Notes: generated by a model not told the origin, from the sequence alone. 64,000 nucleotides of DNA from Burkholderia sp. lig30 (GCF_000687455.2 NZ_JGVW01000081.1:1-64000), one strand, 5' to 3'. Shown: positions 26,766-35,564, numbered from the stretch's first letter. Numbers and translations are program-made.

Positions 26766-27506
26766 CTAGTGCTTTCCGAACTTGACGCTGCTAGGAAGCC
26801 ATTGGTCGCGCGGCGTCCTCCTTCGCTCCCGGCGGCTGCCGACATGGGGGCGCATCTGATAAGCCAGCCGGCCTTCAGCAGTGATCTGGTTCCAGCCGCC
26901 TCCGAAAGCAACGTCGAAGGCCCCAATATATCCGCCCGCCAGAAGGGCAGGAACCGGCTTTTGAAGACGTTCGCCGTGATCGAACCTCGCACTTCCTGCA
27001 TTGCGAAATGCTTCAAACCACGCCGGATAGACAAAATCTGAAACCGCCACGCCGTTGATGTCATAGCCGAACTGGTCTGCTTCACAGGCATCGCATACTT
27101 CATAGGCGTAAAGCACACCCGCCGTAGCGCTCGGCTGCACGAACACCGTCAAGTTGATTTCGGGGTCAGCTAGCATCTCGAGCAATTCGTGACTTGCGGT
27201 CACGGTCCACTTGGCATTGTTTTGAATGTCAGTCCCCGCAAACACCTTCCCAAGTGGGAGACCTTCGTTCGTGACATCGTGGTAGCCGAGCGCCCCGGCC
27301 TGATCCGAATTGTCGAGGATCGTGAGCCACCACGAACCGCCGGCAGGCGCGGCCCCCGTTGGTATGAAAGTGAGGTCCGCATCGATTCCCCAGGCAGGCG
27401 CGAAGTCTCTATGTACCTGGGTTTGCAGGGCGGGTACGGCAGCCTGGACTTGGGCGTCAGTCAATACCGTGCTTGCGTTGATAATCGAAACGCTGGTAGT
27501 AGCCAT
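26766..27506 (-). CDS. Uncharacterised protein with a HELLE motif, possible metal site
   Basis: A 246-residue protein starting MATTSVSIINASTVLTD, with AAGGAG six bases upstream. Its most conserved-looking segments are DFAPAWGIDADL, LDNSDQAGALGYHDVTNEGLPLGKVFAG and TVTASHELLEMLADPEINL (HELLE at 106-110). YEVCDACEAD (135-144) and SDFVYPAWFEA follow. A His-Glu-x-x-Glu helix with downstream Glu/Cys ligands is compatible with a zincin-like metal site, but this is not the classical HExxH. The tail is strongly basic (GSRRERRRTPRDQW). I recall similar uncharacterised bacterial proteins but know no function. It is the first gene of the operon. Confidence 0.65.
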   Translation of the reverse strand: MATTSVSIINASTVLTDAQVQAAVPALQTQVHRDFAPAWGIDADLTFIPTGAAPAGGSWWLTILDNSDQAGALGYHDVTNEGLPLGKVFAGTDIQNNAKWTVTASHELLEMLADPEINLTVFVQPSATAGVLYAYEVCDACEADQFGYDINGVAVSDFVYPAWFEAFRNAGSARFDHGERLQKPVPALLAGGYIGAFDVAFGGGWNQITAEGRLAYQMRPHVGSRRERRRTPRDQWLPSSVKFGKH

Positions 27507-27589
27507 GTCACTCTCCTTTCTTGCGATCTTTGCGTTCAAACCACGTTAAAGGATTCAAAATTTTCGACGGAAACCTTTGCTCTTGGAAG

Positions 27590-28651
27590 CTACTTTGCCC
27601 CGCTGGAGATTCTGTCCACCATCGCCTTAACCGCTTTCATCTGGTTGCCCATCCTGGTCGCATAGTTCACGTCGTCATACGCAAACCAGTCCCAGCAACC
27701 TTGGGGATTGCTCTGACTCTCGGGATCGCCATCGCCGACGTAAATTTGCGGGTAAAGCACAATGATGCTATTCGTGTCGGCCCACTGGTTGTAGCCGGTG
27801 TTCTTGACGTACGTAGTTCCAAAAGGCGTCATCCCGGAAGAATAGTTGGGATATTGCTTGCAGCCATGGAAGACCACATGCAGTCTGCATACCTGACCGT
27901 TTGCACAGTTGGCCGGTACGTAAATCCAGCCAGTGTTTGCCATGCTGTGCTGATGGGGGTTGGCAATGAATTCGCTCTGGTCAAATTCAACAAAGCGTTG
28001 CTCGGCCAGAGGTCCCGTGCTTTTGGGGTTCAGCGGGCCGTAGATCCACTTCAGTAATTCCCCCGCTGCATCAAAGTGGCAGTTGTTGATGAACGGATCT
28101 CCTTTGAAGTTGCAGACATTTCCAAAAAAATCTGTCGGCATCGCATGTTCCGCAGGCATAGTCTTGACGTAGTTGATGTTCGGCGAGCTGACGAAGTGCT
28201 TATAGTAGGTCTGCAGATCATTCATCACAGACTGCTTGACTACAGAGTCCGTAGTACCCGAGAACATCCAGATCTTCTGGTTGGTCAGATTGGACGTTGG
28301 GTCGATCACCTGCTTGCGCGCATTCTGATCTGTGATCTGGATGAGTGTTGAGACGTCTGTTGGCATCAGGGCGAACATACAGGCTATCTCGGCAGTGGGC
28401 AGACTTCCCTGCGCGCAACTGTAAGGCCCACCGGCTATGATCCCCGCGCCCTTCAGAATCGATGAAAAGGCAACGTCGAATTGAACTGCCATGAATCCGC
28501 CCGCAGAGAGGCCGGACACCGAGGTCTGATGAATATCGACGTTGAATGCTGGAAGTCTGGCAACTTGGGCATTCAATGGCCCCAGGTGGAAGAAAGCCGC
28601 GAGCAACGCGACTGCGCATAGCGCCTTGCCCAGGACAGTGCGATAGAACAT
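27590..28651 (-). CDS. Secreted poly(3-hydroxybutyrate) depolymerase-like esterase
   Basis: A 353-residue secreted alpha/beta hydrolase. It has a signal peptide (cleavage near residue 28), the lipase box GLSAG with Ser49 directly after the N-terminus, an Asp candidate in WMFSGTTDSVV, and the LHVVFHGCKQ motif typical of extracellular PHB depolymerases. The ATG was chosen because AAGGAG lies seven bases upstream; the extended open frame starting at 28735 lacks such a site. No substrate-binding C-terminal domain is present, so it may act on short oligomers or amorphous polymer. It lies 84 bp upstream of the four-gene operon in the same direction. Confidence 0.8.
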   Translation of the reverse strand: MFYRTVLGKALCAVALLAAFFHLGPLNAQVARLPAFNVDIHQTSVSGLSAGGFMAVQFDVAFSSILKGAGIIAGGPYSCAQGSLPTAEIACMFALMPTDVSTLIQITDQNARKQVIDPTSNLTNQKIWMFSGTTDSVVKQSVMNDLQTYYKHFVSSPNINYVKTMPAEHAMPTDFFGNVCNFKGDPFINNCHFDAAGELLKWIYGPLNPKSTGPLAEQRFVEFDQSEFIANPHQHSMANTGWIYVPANCANGQVCRLHVVFHGCKQYPNYSSGMTPFGTTYVKNTGYNQWADTNSIIVLYPQIYVGDGDPESQSNPQGCWDWFAYDDVNYATRMGNQMKAVKAMVDRISSGAK

Positions 28652-29799
28652 TGGCCTGCTCCTTGAACTAACGTGCTCAGGGCGGTATGGTTCCCGCCCG
28701 GCACAACACGTAAACGTGTCACGCGGAACCGTCAATAGCTGTCGCTATCGGATCGTTCCGGTCCTCATCGCGCCGGTATGTGGCAGTGTGCCGAATAGGG
28801 AATGCAAGCTGCAGAGTTTTCTTTTAAATTGGATGAATGATTGGATTCATCGTTGCAATAAGCTTAGTAACTACATTTGGCCGATACAGTTAGCGTTTTC
28901 CCGAGCGCGCAGCTAGTGTCTTTAGGCATCGAATTTGCCGGCGGATTTTTCGCCGATTTGACACACTGCTAGTGTATTGGCGCTGACGCGATTCACTTTG
29001 GCGCAATGAAACAACATTCAATCGATGCTCGAATCATATAGAGGGTTGGCTTGGATTTCCTGAATATCTGAATCTTCGAATATTACGATTACCCGCATCG
29101 GCAGATTACAAGCTTCGCTTCGGCAACGGTTGCAACGCCGACGCCCAATCGTCAGTCGGCGCTGCATGGACATGGGAATTCCCCATCGGTCACGCAGTTG
29201 AGCATACGGTCGTGTACCGGCTTTTGACCCGTTATGGTGATCGAGTCGTTCAGGCCCGCTGAATCGGCGGCCTTCGGCTTTCTCACGGTACCCTGGAGCG
29301 CTTTAACGAAAGGATATTCTGCGCAAACTGGAGCAGCCTCCATCATTCGATGGAGAGAGTCGCGACGCGTCAGTTGTCATTACCGCGGACGATCGTCATA
29401 TGCCTGACGAGCCGAACGCGGTCTATTGCGCACAACGTTGATCGCTGCAAGCCTGTTGTCAGAATGCACGCCAGAGGATAGCCGGGCACCCGCGCTTGTG
29501 CCAATTCCCGGTCGGACCACAACAGGACACGGCGCAGACGTGGCGAGCGTCCCATTTGCGGGGCGGAACAGGCAATTGAGTGACCTTTCTGACGTATTGG
29601 CGCAAGGCTGCAGTTGGCCGCGTGCCGCCCGACGCGACGGCAAGGAGCCGATCGCCTCCCGCCATCTGGCATCACCTGTGGGACATTCCGACTGTTATGA
29701 CCAGCCGGTTTCACGACCTTCAGTCGTCTTGGATCGGTCAGCACGCTGTGGAGGGCCGTGGCGGGCGTGTGGGAACGGAAACCCCTGCATAATATGCAC
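28652..29799. other. Long AT-richer non-coding region
   Basis: More than 1.1 kb without a gene I can support. The left part (28780-29110) is notably AT-rich with short T and A runs and could hold promoters. The right part has overlapping open frames on both strands with scrambled composition and no ribosome site, which looks like decayed coding sequence. No insertion-sequence ends or transposase fragments were recognised. Confidence 0.45.
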
Positions 29800-30021
29800 A
29801 TGCAAGCCCAAAACCTTGAACGCCTTGTCACCGTCACCATGCCCTTCGGCAAATACAAGGGCCGACTCATCGCCGACCTACCCGGGAATTACCTTAACTG
29901 GCTGGCCCGCGAAGGGTTTCCGAAGGGCGAACTCGGCCGTCTGCTCGCGCTGATGCACGAGATGGACCATAACGGCCTGAAGGGCCTGCTCGAGCCGCTG
30001 CGCCAACGCGGATAGCACCAG
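29786..30021 (+). repeat. Direct repeat, copy 1
   Basis: This 236-base segment recurs at 31959-32194 in the same orientation. Within the 216-base coding part I count 11 substitutions and no gaps. The repeats bracket the EamA/LysR gene pair. Confidence 0.9.
29800..30015 (+). CDS. DUF3820-family protein, copy 1
   Basis: A 71-residue protein (VTMPFGKYKGRLIADLPGNYLNWLAREGFPKGELGRLLALMHEMDHNGL) of the DUF3820 family, small proteins of unknown biochemical function sometimes annotated as quorum-sensing-regulated virulence factors. The ATG at 29800 was chosen because it is the only start conserved in both copies; an ATG two codons earlier is absent from copy 2. It differs from copy 2 at five residues. 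Confidence 0.75.
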   Translation: MQAQNLERLVTVTMPFGKYKGRLIADLPGNYLNWLAREGFPKGELGRLLALMHEMDHNGLKGLLEPLRQRG

Positions 30022-30071
30022 ACGGAGGTTGATCGTAACCTCTGCGCAGCGTTGACCGCGCCCCGCCTGTC

Positions 30072-31004
30072 TCATGAGCTCCCCCGCCACCCCCGAGGCG
30101 CACGTTCGGCAAACCAGATTGCGACCGACATTACCGCGATGCCCGTCAGTTGCAGGCTGCTCAAATGCTGGCCGAAGAAGATCCGGTCGACAAGGATCGC
30201 AACCGCCGGATACACGAACTGGAACAACGCGATGCGGCCCGTGTTCAGGCGCGCCATGCCGCTGTACATCAACGTGTAGGCCAGACCGGTGTGAATGATG
30301 CCGAGCCCGGCAAGCCACAGCCACGAGGCGCCCAACGCGGGCCAGCCGTGCTGCACCGGCCAGATCCACAGTGTCAGCGTGCCGATCGCGCATTGCCACC
30401 AGGCGAGGATGCCCGCAGGCAAGTCGCGCAGACGCCTCGCGATGATCGTGACACATGCCATGCAGAACGCGCCTATGAGACACAACGCGACACCGAGCCA
30501 GTAACCTTGCCGACCGTCGCCGCTTGCCGGGTGCTCGGCGATTCCCGTCGCCAGCACGAGGCCGAACATCGCCACCGAGACCGCGCCAATGCGCCGCCTG
30601 CCGATCGATTCCTTCAGGCACAGGGCGCCCAGGACCAGCACCCACATCGGCTGAACGTGAAACAGCACGATTGCGACCCCTGCCGACATCCGCTCGATGG
30701 CGGTGAAGAACAAGCCCCAGCTCAACACCATCAAGGAGCCGGCGGCCAGCACCCAGGGGCCGGTCGTTCGCGCAAGCCGCAGAGATCGCGTCTGGCGACG
30801 CCATGTCACCCAGAGGGTCAGGCCGACCAGGCCAAGTGCGCAGCGAAACCACGTCGCCGTCAACGGATCGGCGTGGGCTTCGCTCACAAAGATGCCGATG
30901 GTGCCGAGCAGCGCGCAGCCGAGAACAAATGGCCATACGCCAGTCGACGGGTGGGTCGACGCGAAGCCGGAGGCCGCGCCGCGGATGTGCTGGTTCGTAT
31001 TCAT
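30072..31004 (-). CDS. EamA/DMT-family inner-membrane exporter
   Basis: A 310-residue protein with about ten hydrophobic helices in two EamA repeats (IGIFVSEAHADPLTATWFRC in the first, LAGLGIIHTGLAYTLMYSGMARLNTGRIALFQFVYP in the second). The family exports amino acids and other small metabolites. The ATG giving MNTNQHIRG was used; the upstream extension runs through the divergent LysR gene. It is divergent from a LysR gene across an 85-bp control region, the usual arrangement for a substrate-induced exporter. The substrate is not readable. Confidence 0.85.
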   Translation of the reverse strand: MNTNQHIRGAASGFASTHPSTGVWPFVLGCALLGTIGIFVSEAHADPLTATWFRCALGLVGLTLWVTWRRQTRSLRLARTTGPWVLAAGSLMVLSWGLFFTAIERMSAGVAIVLFHVQPMWVLVLGALCLKESIGRRRIGAVSVAMFGLVLATGIAEHPASGDGRQGYWLGVALCLIGAFCMACVTIIARRLRDLPAGILAWWQCAIGTLTLWIWPVQHGWPALGASWLWLAGLGIIHTGLAYTLMYSGMARLNTGRIALFQFVYPAVAILVDRIFFGQHLSSLQLTGIAVMSVAIWFAERAPRGWRGSS

Positions 31005-31047
31005 GCACCCAGTGTGTACCGCCGCCAATCGAACGAAAAGCGCATAA

Positions 31048-31075
31048 TTCGAAGGTGATCCATTCGAATTTCGAA
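31048..31075. promoter_or_regulatory. Three TTCGAA repeats between exporter and LysR genes
   Basis: TTCGAA occurs at 31048, 31063 and 31070 in the short divergent gap; the second and third are separated by one base. Each is itself a palindrome. This is a plausible LysR binding array controlling both directions. Confidence 0.5.
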
Positions 31076-31089
31076 AGTTGGTGAAAGCC

Positions 31090-31965
31090 ATGAAAAACCG
31101 CGATATGCAGACAGACTGGCTAAGATGCTTCGTCGCCGTGGTCGATGCCGGTTCGCTGTCGAGCGCCGCAGGCGAAGTGCATCGCTCACAGTCCGCAGTG
31201 AGCATGCAGCTCAAGAAGCTGGAAAGCGCACTGGGTCTACGGCTCATCGAGCGCGGCTCACGCACGCTCGAACTCACTGATGACGGCCAGACGCTGCTCG
31301 GTTATGCGCGTCGCATTCTCGACCTGCATGCGGAAGCGCAGATTGCGCTACAGGGCGAGCAACTCACCGGACGCGTGCGGCTCGGCGTGCCCGACGACTA
31401 CGCCGAGAAATACCTGACGCCGGTGCTCAAACGGTTCGCGCCGCGGCATAGCGGTGTCGAAATCGAGCTGATCTGCGAGCAATCGACGTCTCTCATCCCG
31501 CGCGTGGCGAACGGCGAGCTGGACATCGCGCTGGTGTCGCGCGATCACGCGCGGCGCGGCACGTTGCTGTTCCACGAACCGATGGTCTGGGTCGGCGCCG
31601 CGCAATTCGAGCTGTGGCGACGCGATCCGATGCCGATCGCCGTATACGAAAGTACGAGTCTCGCGCGACGCAGTGCGATCCATTCGCTGGCGCAGCAAGG
31701 GCGTCGATACAAAGTGGTCTACAACAGTTCCAGCCTTGCCGGGCAGATCGCGGCGGTCGAGAGCGGGCTGGCCGTCGCGGCGCTGACGCAATGCAGCGCC
31801 CCCGGACATCTGCAGATTCTTGGCCGCGACGAGGGTTTGGGCCCGCTCGAACCGATGGAGGTCGCGGTTTACAGAAGCCGCGATTCGCGCGGCTCGAAAG
31901 CCGTCGATACCCTGTACGGCTTGCTGGTCAAGACACTGCGCCAGTCAGCGCCTGCCCTTGCATAA
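31090..31965 (+). CDS. LysR-family transcriptional regulator
   Basis: A 291-residue LysR regulator with an N-terminal winged helix (LRCFVAVVDAGSLSSAAGEVHRSQSAVSMQLKKLESALGLRLIERGSRTLELTDDG) and a periplasmic-binding-like effector domain. The ATG at 31090 was preferred over an upstream TTG because it directly precedes the conserved fold. It is divergent from the EamA exporter and probably controls it. Its stop codon lies inside the second copy of the 236-base direct repeat. Confidence 0.85.
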   Translation: MKNRDMQTDWLRCFVAVVDAGSLSSAAGEVHRSQSAVSMQLKKLESALGLRLIERGSRTLELTDDGQTLLGYARRILDLHAEAQIALQGEQLTGRVRLGVPDDYAEKYLTPVLKRFAPRHSGVEIELICEQSTSLIPRVANGELDIALVSRDHARRGTLLFHEPMVWVGAAQFELWRRDPMPIAVYESTSLARRSAIHSLAQQGRRYKVVYNSSSLAGQIAAVESGLAVAALTQCSAPGHLQILGRDEGLGPLEPMEVAVYRSRDSRGSKAVDTLYGLLVKTLRQSAPALA

Positions 31966-32194
31966 CACGCACATGCAAGCCCAGGACCTTGAACGCCTTG
32001 TCACCGTCACCATGCCCTTCGGCAAATACAAGGGCCGACTCATCGCCGGCCTGCCCGGGAATTACCTCAACTGGCTGGCCCGCGAAGGGTTTCCGCGGGG
32101 CGAGCTCGGTCGTCTGCTCGCGCTGATGCACGAGATGGACCATAACGGCCTGAGGGGCCTGCTCGAGCCGCTGTGCCAACGCGGATAGCGCCAG
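31959..32194 (+). repeat. Direct repeat, copy 2
   Basis: The second copy of the segment at 29786-30021. It starts in the last codon of the LysR gene and covers the second DUF3820 gene, ending just after its stop. Confidence 0.9.
31973..32188 (+). CDS. DUF3820-family protein, copy 2
   Basis: A 71-residue paralogue of the protein at 29800-30015, differing at five positions (N6D, D29G, two Lys-to-Arg changes and an Arg-to-Cys near the end). All core motifs remain. It begins eight bases after the LysR stop, so it may be cotranscribed with lysR, unlike copy 1. Confidence 0.75.
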   Translation: MQAQDLERLVTVTMPFGKYKGRLIAGLPGNYLNWLAREGFPRGELGRLLALMHEMDHNGLRGLLEPLCQRG

Positions 32195-32615
32195 TCAGGC
32201 GCCATCGGTACAGTGCGCCACGCCCCCCCGAAAAGCCGAGGGAGCCTCAAATCATATACCCGTCAGGTATCGATTTCATATCGAATCGGTGTTGGACTGG
32301 CCATTTCCCGATCGTTACCATCCAAGAAACAGATTGCAATCCAAAATGAAATAATGCAACACGGAGACACCCCCTGACCATATCCCTCACAAACCGAAAC
32401 GTAGGGTCTATATCTCAACCGACAGGCCCAGACCTTGTCGCGCATGAAGCCCCACCTCCGGTTCATCCACGTTTTCCAAAGAAAGAAGCTTCCTTTCAAA
32501 CTGCCTGACCAACGGGCCAAGCACTGAAAGAATGTAAGAAAAATCAATCCAATCGTACTTATTGGTTAGTCATACATAGAAATCATAAATATTCATATTT
32601 CACCCTGGAGACTGT
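32195..32615. other. AT-rich leader region upstream of the porin gene
   Basis: About 420 bases without a convincing gene. The right half is strongly AT-rich (TACTTATTGGTTAGTCATACATAG region near 32556-32580) and probably contains the porin promoter. A 94-codon minus-strand frame here has no ribosome site and was not accepted. Confidence 0.45.
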
Positions 32616-33752
32616 ATGAGATTGCACCATCTCGTTGGCGGAGCCTTGCTCGGATTCGCGACGACCAGCTTTGCACAAAGCAGCGTGTCGCTGTACGGCA
32701 TTATTGATTCGGGCGTGGAATACATTTCACATGCCAATGCTGCTGGAAAGAGTGTCGTGCGTATGCCCTCCATCACGGGCGAACTGCCGTCGCGTTGGGG
32801 GATTCGCGGATCGGAGGATCTCGGCGGCGGCTATAAAGCCCTTTTTGTCCTCGAGAACGGCTTCAATGTCGCCAATGGCACGATGGGACAAGGTGGCCGT
32901 CTCTTCGGTCGTCAAAGCTGGGTCGGTATCGAAAGTCCATACGGCACCTTGTCGTTCGGTCGCCAGTACACCATGACCTATCTTGCAGTGCTCGACGCCG
33001 ACTTGCTCGGCCCGAACATTTACGGCTTGCCTTCGCTCGATGCATATATCCCGAACGGTCGAGCTGACAATTCGGTGGCGTGGCGCAGCAAGTTTGGTGG
33101 ATTGACGGTAGGTGCAATGTACTCGTTCGGTCGGGATTCGGCAGGCACCGGTAATTCGCCGGGTCAAGGCACGTGTGCCGGCCAGACGCCCGGCGACATG
33201 ACTGAGTGCCGCCTTTGGTCGGCGATGCTCAAATACGATTCGACATGGTTCGGGGCAGCCGCATCCTATGAAGAACAAAGAGGCGGAGGCAGTAGCGCGG
33301 CCGCGAATTTCTTCGATGGTGTTAAACCTGTGACGCTTACCGCCAACGGTGACAAGGATGATCGCGCCCAGGTCAATGGCTATGTGAGCGCCTATGGCGT
33401 GAAGCTCGGCGGTGGCTGGATCGGGCGTTGGGTCGACACCGATTCGTCGGGCGGGCCAAACCTGCACTCCAATCTTTTTTATCTCACCGCAAATTACTAC
33501 GTCACGCCGGTTGTCTCCGTTGATGGCGGGGTTTACCACATCACCGTATCAGGCCAGGATGCTCGTGCAACTTTGGGTGTCCTGCGCGGAACCTACTTCC
33601 TTTCGAAGCAGACCGCCGTCTACCTTCAGGGCGCGTACCTCGCGAACAGCGCGCACGCTGCATTTACGATCAGCGCAGGCGGCGGGGGCACGACACCCGC
33701 TCCTGGACAAGGTCAAGTCGGCGTGATGGCTGGCGTTCGCCATATGTTCTGA
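32616..33752 (+). CDS. General porin (Gram-negative porin superfamily)
   Basis: A 378-residue trimeric-porin-type protein. It has a signal peptide ending near FAQ (residue 21), then the mature N-terminus SSVSLYGIIDSGVEYI, RWGIRGSEDLGGGYKALFVLENGFN and GRLFGRQSWVGIESPYGTLSFGRQY, all diagnostic of betaproteobacterial porins. It ends GVMAGVRHMF with a C-terminal Phe for barrel insertion. CTGGAG lies six bases before the ATG. It is a monocistronic gene ending at a terminator. Substrate selectivity cannot be predicted. Confidence 0.92.
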   Translation: MRLHHLVGGALLGFATTSFAQSSVSLYGIIDSGVEYISHANAAGKSVVRMPSITGELPSRWGIRGSEDLGGGYKALFVLENGFNVANGTMGQGGRLFGRQSWVGIESPYGTLSFGRQYTMTYLAVLDADLLGPNIYGLPSLDAYIPNGRADNSVAWRSKFGGLTVGAMYSFGRDSAGTGNSPGQGTCAGQTPGDMTECRLWSAMLKYDSTWFGAAASYEEQRGGGSSAAANFFDGVKPVTLTANGDKDDRAQVNGYVSAYGVKLGGGWIGRWVDTDSSGGPNLHSNLFYLTANYYVTPVVSVDGGVYHITVSGQDARATLGVLRGTYFLSKQTAVYLQGAYLANSAHAAFTISAGGGGTTPAPGQGQVGVMAGVRHMF

Positions 33753-33758
33753 TCGACC

Positions 33759-33797
33759 TGCCTCGGGGATGCCTATGCCTCCCCGAGGCACGTTCTT
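33759..33797 (+). terminator. Terminator hairpin after the porin gene
   Basis: An 11-bp perfect stem (TGCCTCGGGGA at 33759-33769 with 33780-33790) has a 10-base loop and is followed by a pyrimidine-rich CGTTCTTCCC. It lies directly after the porin stop. Confidence 0.7.
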
Positions 33798-33900
33798 CCC
33801 TTTGCTGGCCCAGGCCCGGATAAAGGTCAAAGCCAACAGTCGGCTCTTATATCCCCCCCAAAAAACTTGCGCGCCCCCCTTACCTAGCCACCCGCTTATC

Positions 33901-33917
33901 GTTATAATTTTTATAAC
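33901..33917. promoter_or_regulatory. AT-rich inverted repeat upstream of an orphan membrane gene
   Basis: GTTATAA and TTATAAC flank three T residues, giving a 7-bp inverted repeat in otherwise GC-rich surroundings. It may be a promoter or operator for the gene at 34026. The role is inferred from position only. Confidence 0.35.
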
Positions 33918-34025
33918 AACGAACCTGAGAGAACTCGCTGGAGTTGGAGTGGAACGCGTCGTCCGGGCCGACCGGTTGGCTACAGCACGCCAGCCGGTTG
34001 GTCGTGTTCCCGGTCCGGGGCTCGC

Positions 34026-34724
34026 ATGCCATCCACGCTTACTAGACGTTACGCCCCCGTCGGAAAAGAGGAAATCGGGTATGGCACGGAGCATGACCCG
34101 CTCGCACCTGAGATAGATGAGCAGGCCCCGTCCACGCCAGACGCGCAAAGTGATCCTCGCGCCCATGCCGGGATCTCATATAGCAGTGTGGCGCGCCATT
34201 GCCGATATCCACCCAAAATTTCGAGGCAAAAATTGAGATTTTTATCCGGACTGGTTGGAATCCTCTTTTTCCTGTATATCACCTACTATCTCTTCAGTAC
34301 CGTATTGAGTGCAGCAGGCACACTATGCCTGATTGGCGCCGCCACGCTGTTTTTCCTGAAAAAGCGTGGCCGATTTATCTCCAGCACGAAGGTACAGATT
34401 GCATTGTTAGTGTTTGGTGTGATCCTGCTTCCCGCCGGCATAAAACATCGACTGAATCTTGAGAATATTGAGGCCCAGCAATCTGCTAAAAATTCAAAAC
34501 TCAATCAAGAAAAATCGGCCGCACTGGATTCATTGATCAAGTCACGCTGCGGAGACTACCCTTACGTACCGAATGAAATTCGAAACATCGGTCACGCCGT
34601 ACAGGACTACAACAACTCCGTGGGCGCCTATACCAATTCTGCAGATCGACTTGATGACGCACTTGAAAAACGAAAGCAGGAATATAGCAAGTGCGAAGAT
34701 CGGGTGCGAAGCGAAAACAATTAA
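34026..34724 (+). CDS. Hypothetical membrane protein
   Basis: A 232-residue protein not recognised as any family. After a ~70-residue polar N-terminus come three hydrophobic segments (FLSGLVGILFFLYITYYLFSTVL, GTLCLIGAATLFFL and IALLVFGVILLPAG). A charged, probably coiled C-terminal domain with two cysteines follows (RCGDYPY and YSKCED). Codon use in the second half is clearly AT-richer than in neighbouring genes, which suggests recent acquisition. The start is uncertain; the first ATG has only a weak GGGG upstream. Confidence 0.6.
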   Translation: MPSTLTRRYAPVGKEEIGYGTEHDPLAPEIDEQAPSTPDAQSDPRAHAGISYSSVARHCRYPPKISRQKLRFLSGLVGILFFLYITYYLFSTVLSAAGTLCLIGAATLFFLKKRGRFISSTKVQIALLVFGVILLPAGIKHRLNLENIEAQQSAKNSKLNQEKSAALDSLIKSRCGDYPYVPNEIRNIGHAVQDYNNSVGAYTNSADRLDDALEKRKQEYSKCEDRVRSENN

Positions 34725-34946
34725 GATCGCCGAGGCCATTCAGGGCCGCAACTCCCTGACGCAGGGCTAACGAGTAACGCCCTCCATCGCCAGGGCGCGA
34801 AATGACGAATACTGCGATCGAGTTATTGGGTGACGCGACAGTGGAACGCTCGCGTCACCGCCTGCTTGCCGATCGATGAAGTCGCAAAACCAACTCGCCA
34901 CGAGCGCGCCCCTTGCGCCATCGCCTGCCGACAGCAGCGTGCCCGG

Positions 34947-35564
34947 TTACCTCAGCTGATTGTCATACGCGTGATTTAATGCCAACCGGATGCGGAACAT
35001 GCCATTCGTAAGGTGCGAACGGCTGGGGTGTTTCGGCAACAGGACAAGCATCCCCTTGAGGATATACAGCACGATCAGCGTGCCGGCCAGATCGCCCGCA
35101 AACATCATGAAGAACCCCTCGCCGAGGTTGTGCGTCTCCCCTCGCAGCGCAAACCAGATATGGTGCAACAGCGGATTCGCAATCGAATAAGCGACGGCCA
35201 ATACAAGAAGCCGCTTCGGCGTGAGGTTCGTCAATGACGCGCGCAGGCTGTAGTGCTCCAGCGCAAGCCTGTAGACCAGGTAAGGCGCCAGCGAACCAAA
35301 GATCGCGCCCGCGATTGCGCGCAGCGGGTCGTGCGGAAACCAATAGAAAAAATCCACCAGCAGACCGGCAACCAGCAGGCCAATGAACCCGTCCACCCCC
35401 ACCAGCAATGTGCTCAGAAGCCGGACGCCGGACGGAAGAAAAATCCAGTTGATGCCTCGTACAAACGACGTATCCGTGAAAACCACCTGATTGATCCAAA
35501 GCGACACCACAAACGCAATCACGGTGCCGGTGATCGACCAGAAATGTAACCGTAAGCTAGACAT
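34947..35564 (-). CDS. Integral membrane protein, unknown function
   Basis: A 205-residue protein with about six hydrophobic helices (ITGTVIAFVVSLWINQVVF, LLSTLLVGVDGFIGLLVAGLLVDFFYWF, FGSLAPYLVYRLAL, RLLVLAVAYSIANPLLHHIWFAL and FAGDLAGTLIVLYILKGMLVLL). The layout is vaguely reminiscent of MASE1-type sensory membrane domains, but no output domain is attached. The ATG at 35564 was used. It is divergent from a small MarR-like gene 91 bp away. Confidence 0.6.
   Translation of the reverse strand: MSSLRLHFWSITGTVIAFVVSLWINQVVFTDTSFVRGINWIFLPSGVRLLSTLLVGVDGFIGLLVAGLLVDFFYWFPHDPLRAIAGAIFGSLAPYLVYRLALEHYSLRASLTNLTPKRLLVLAVAYSIANPLLHHIWFALRGETHNLGEGFFMMFAGDLAGTLIVLYILKGMLVLLPKHPSRSHLTNGMFRIRLALNHAYDNQLR

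Noticed and set aside
29370-29870. A 166-codon minus-strand frame in the long gap
   Set aside because: No ribosome site, irregular composition, and its start lies antisense within the DUF3820 repeat. Possibly decayed sequence.
32263-32547. A 94-codon minus-strand frame upstream of the porin
   Set aside because: Cys/Trp-rich random-looking composition, no ribosome site, and it lies in the probable porin promoter region.
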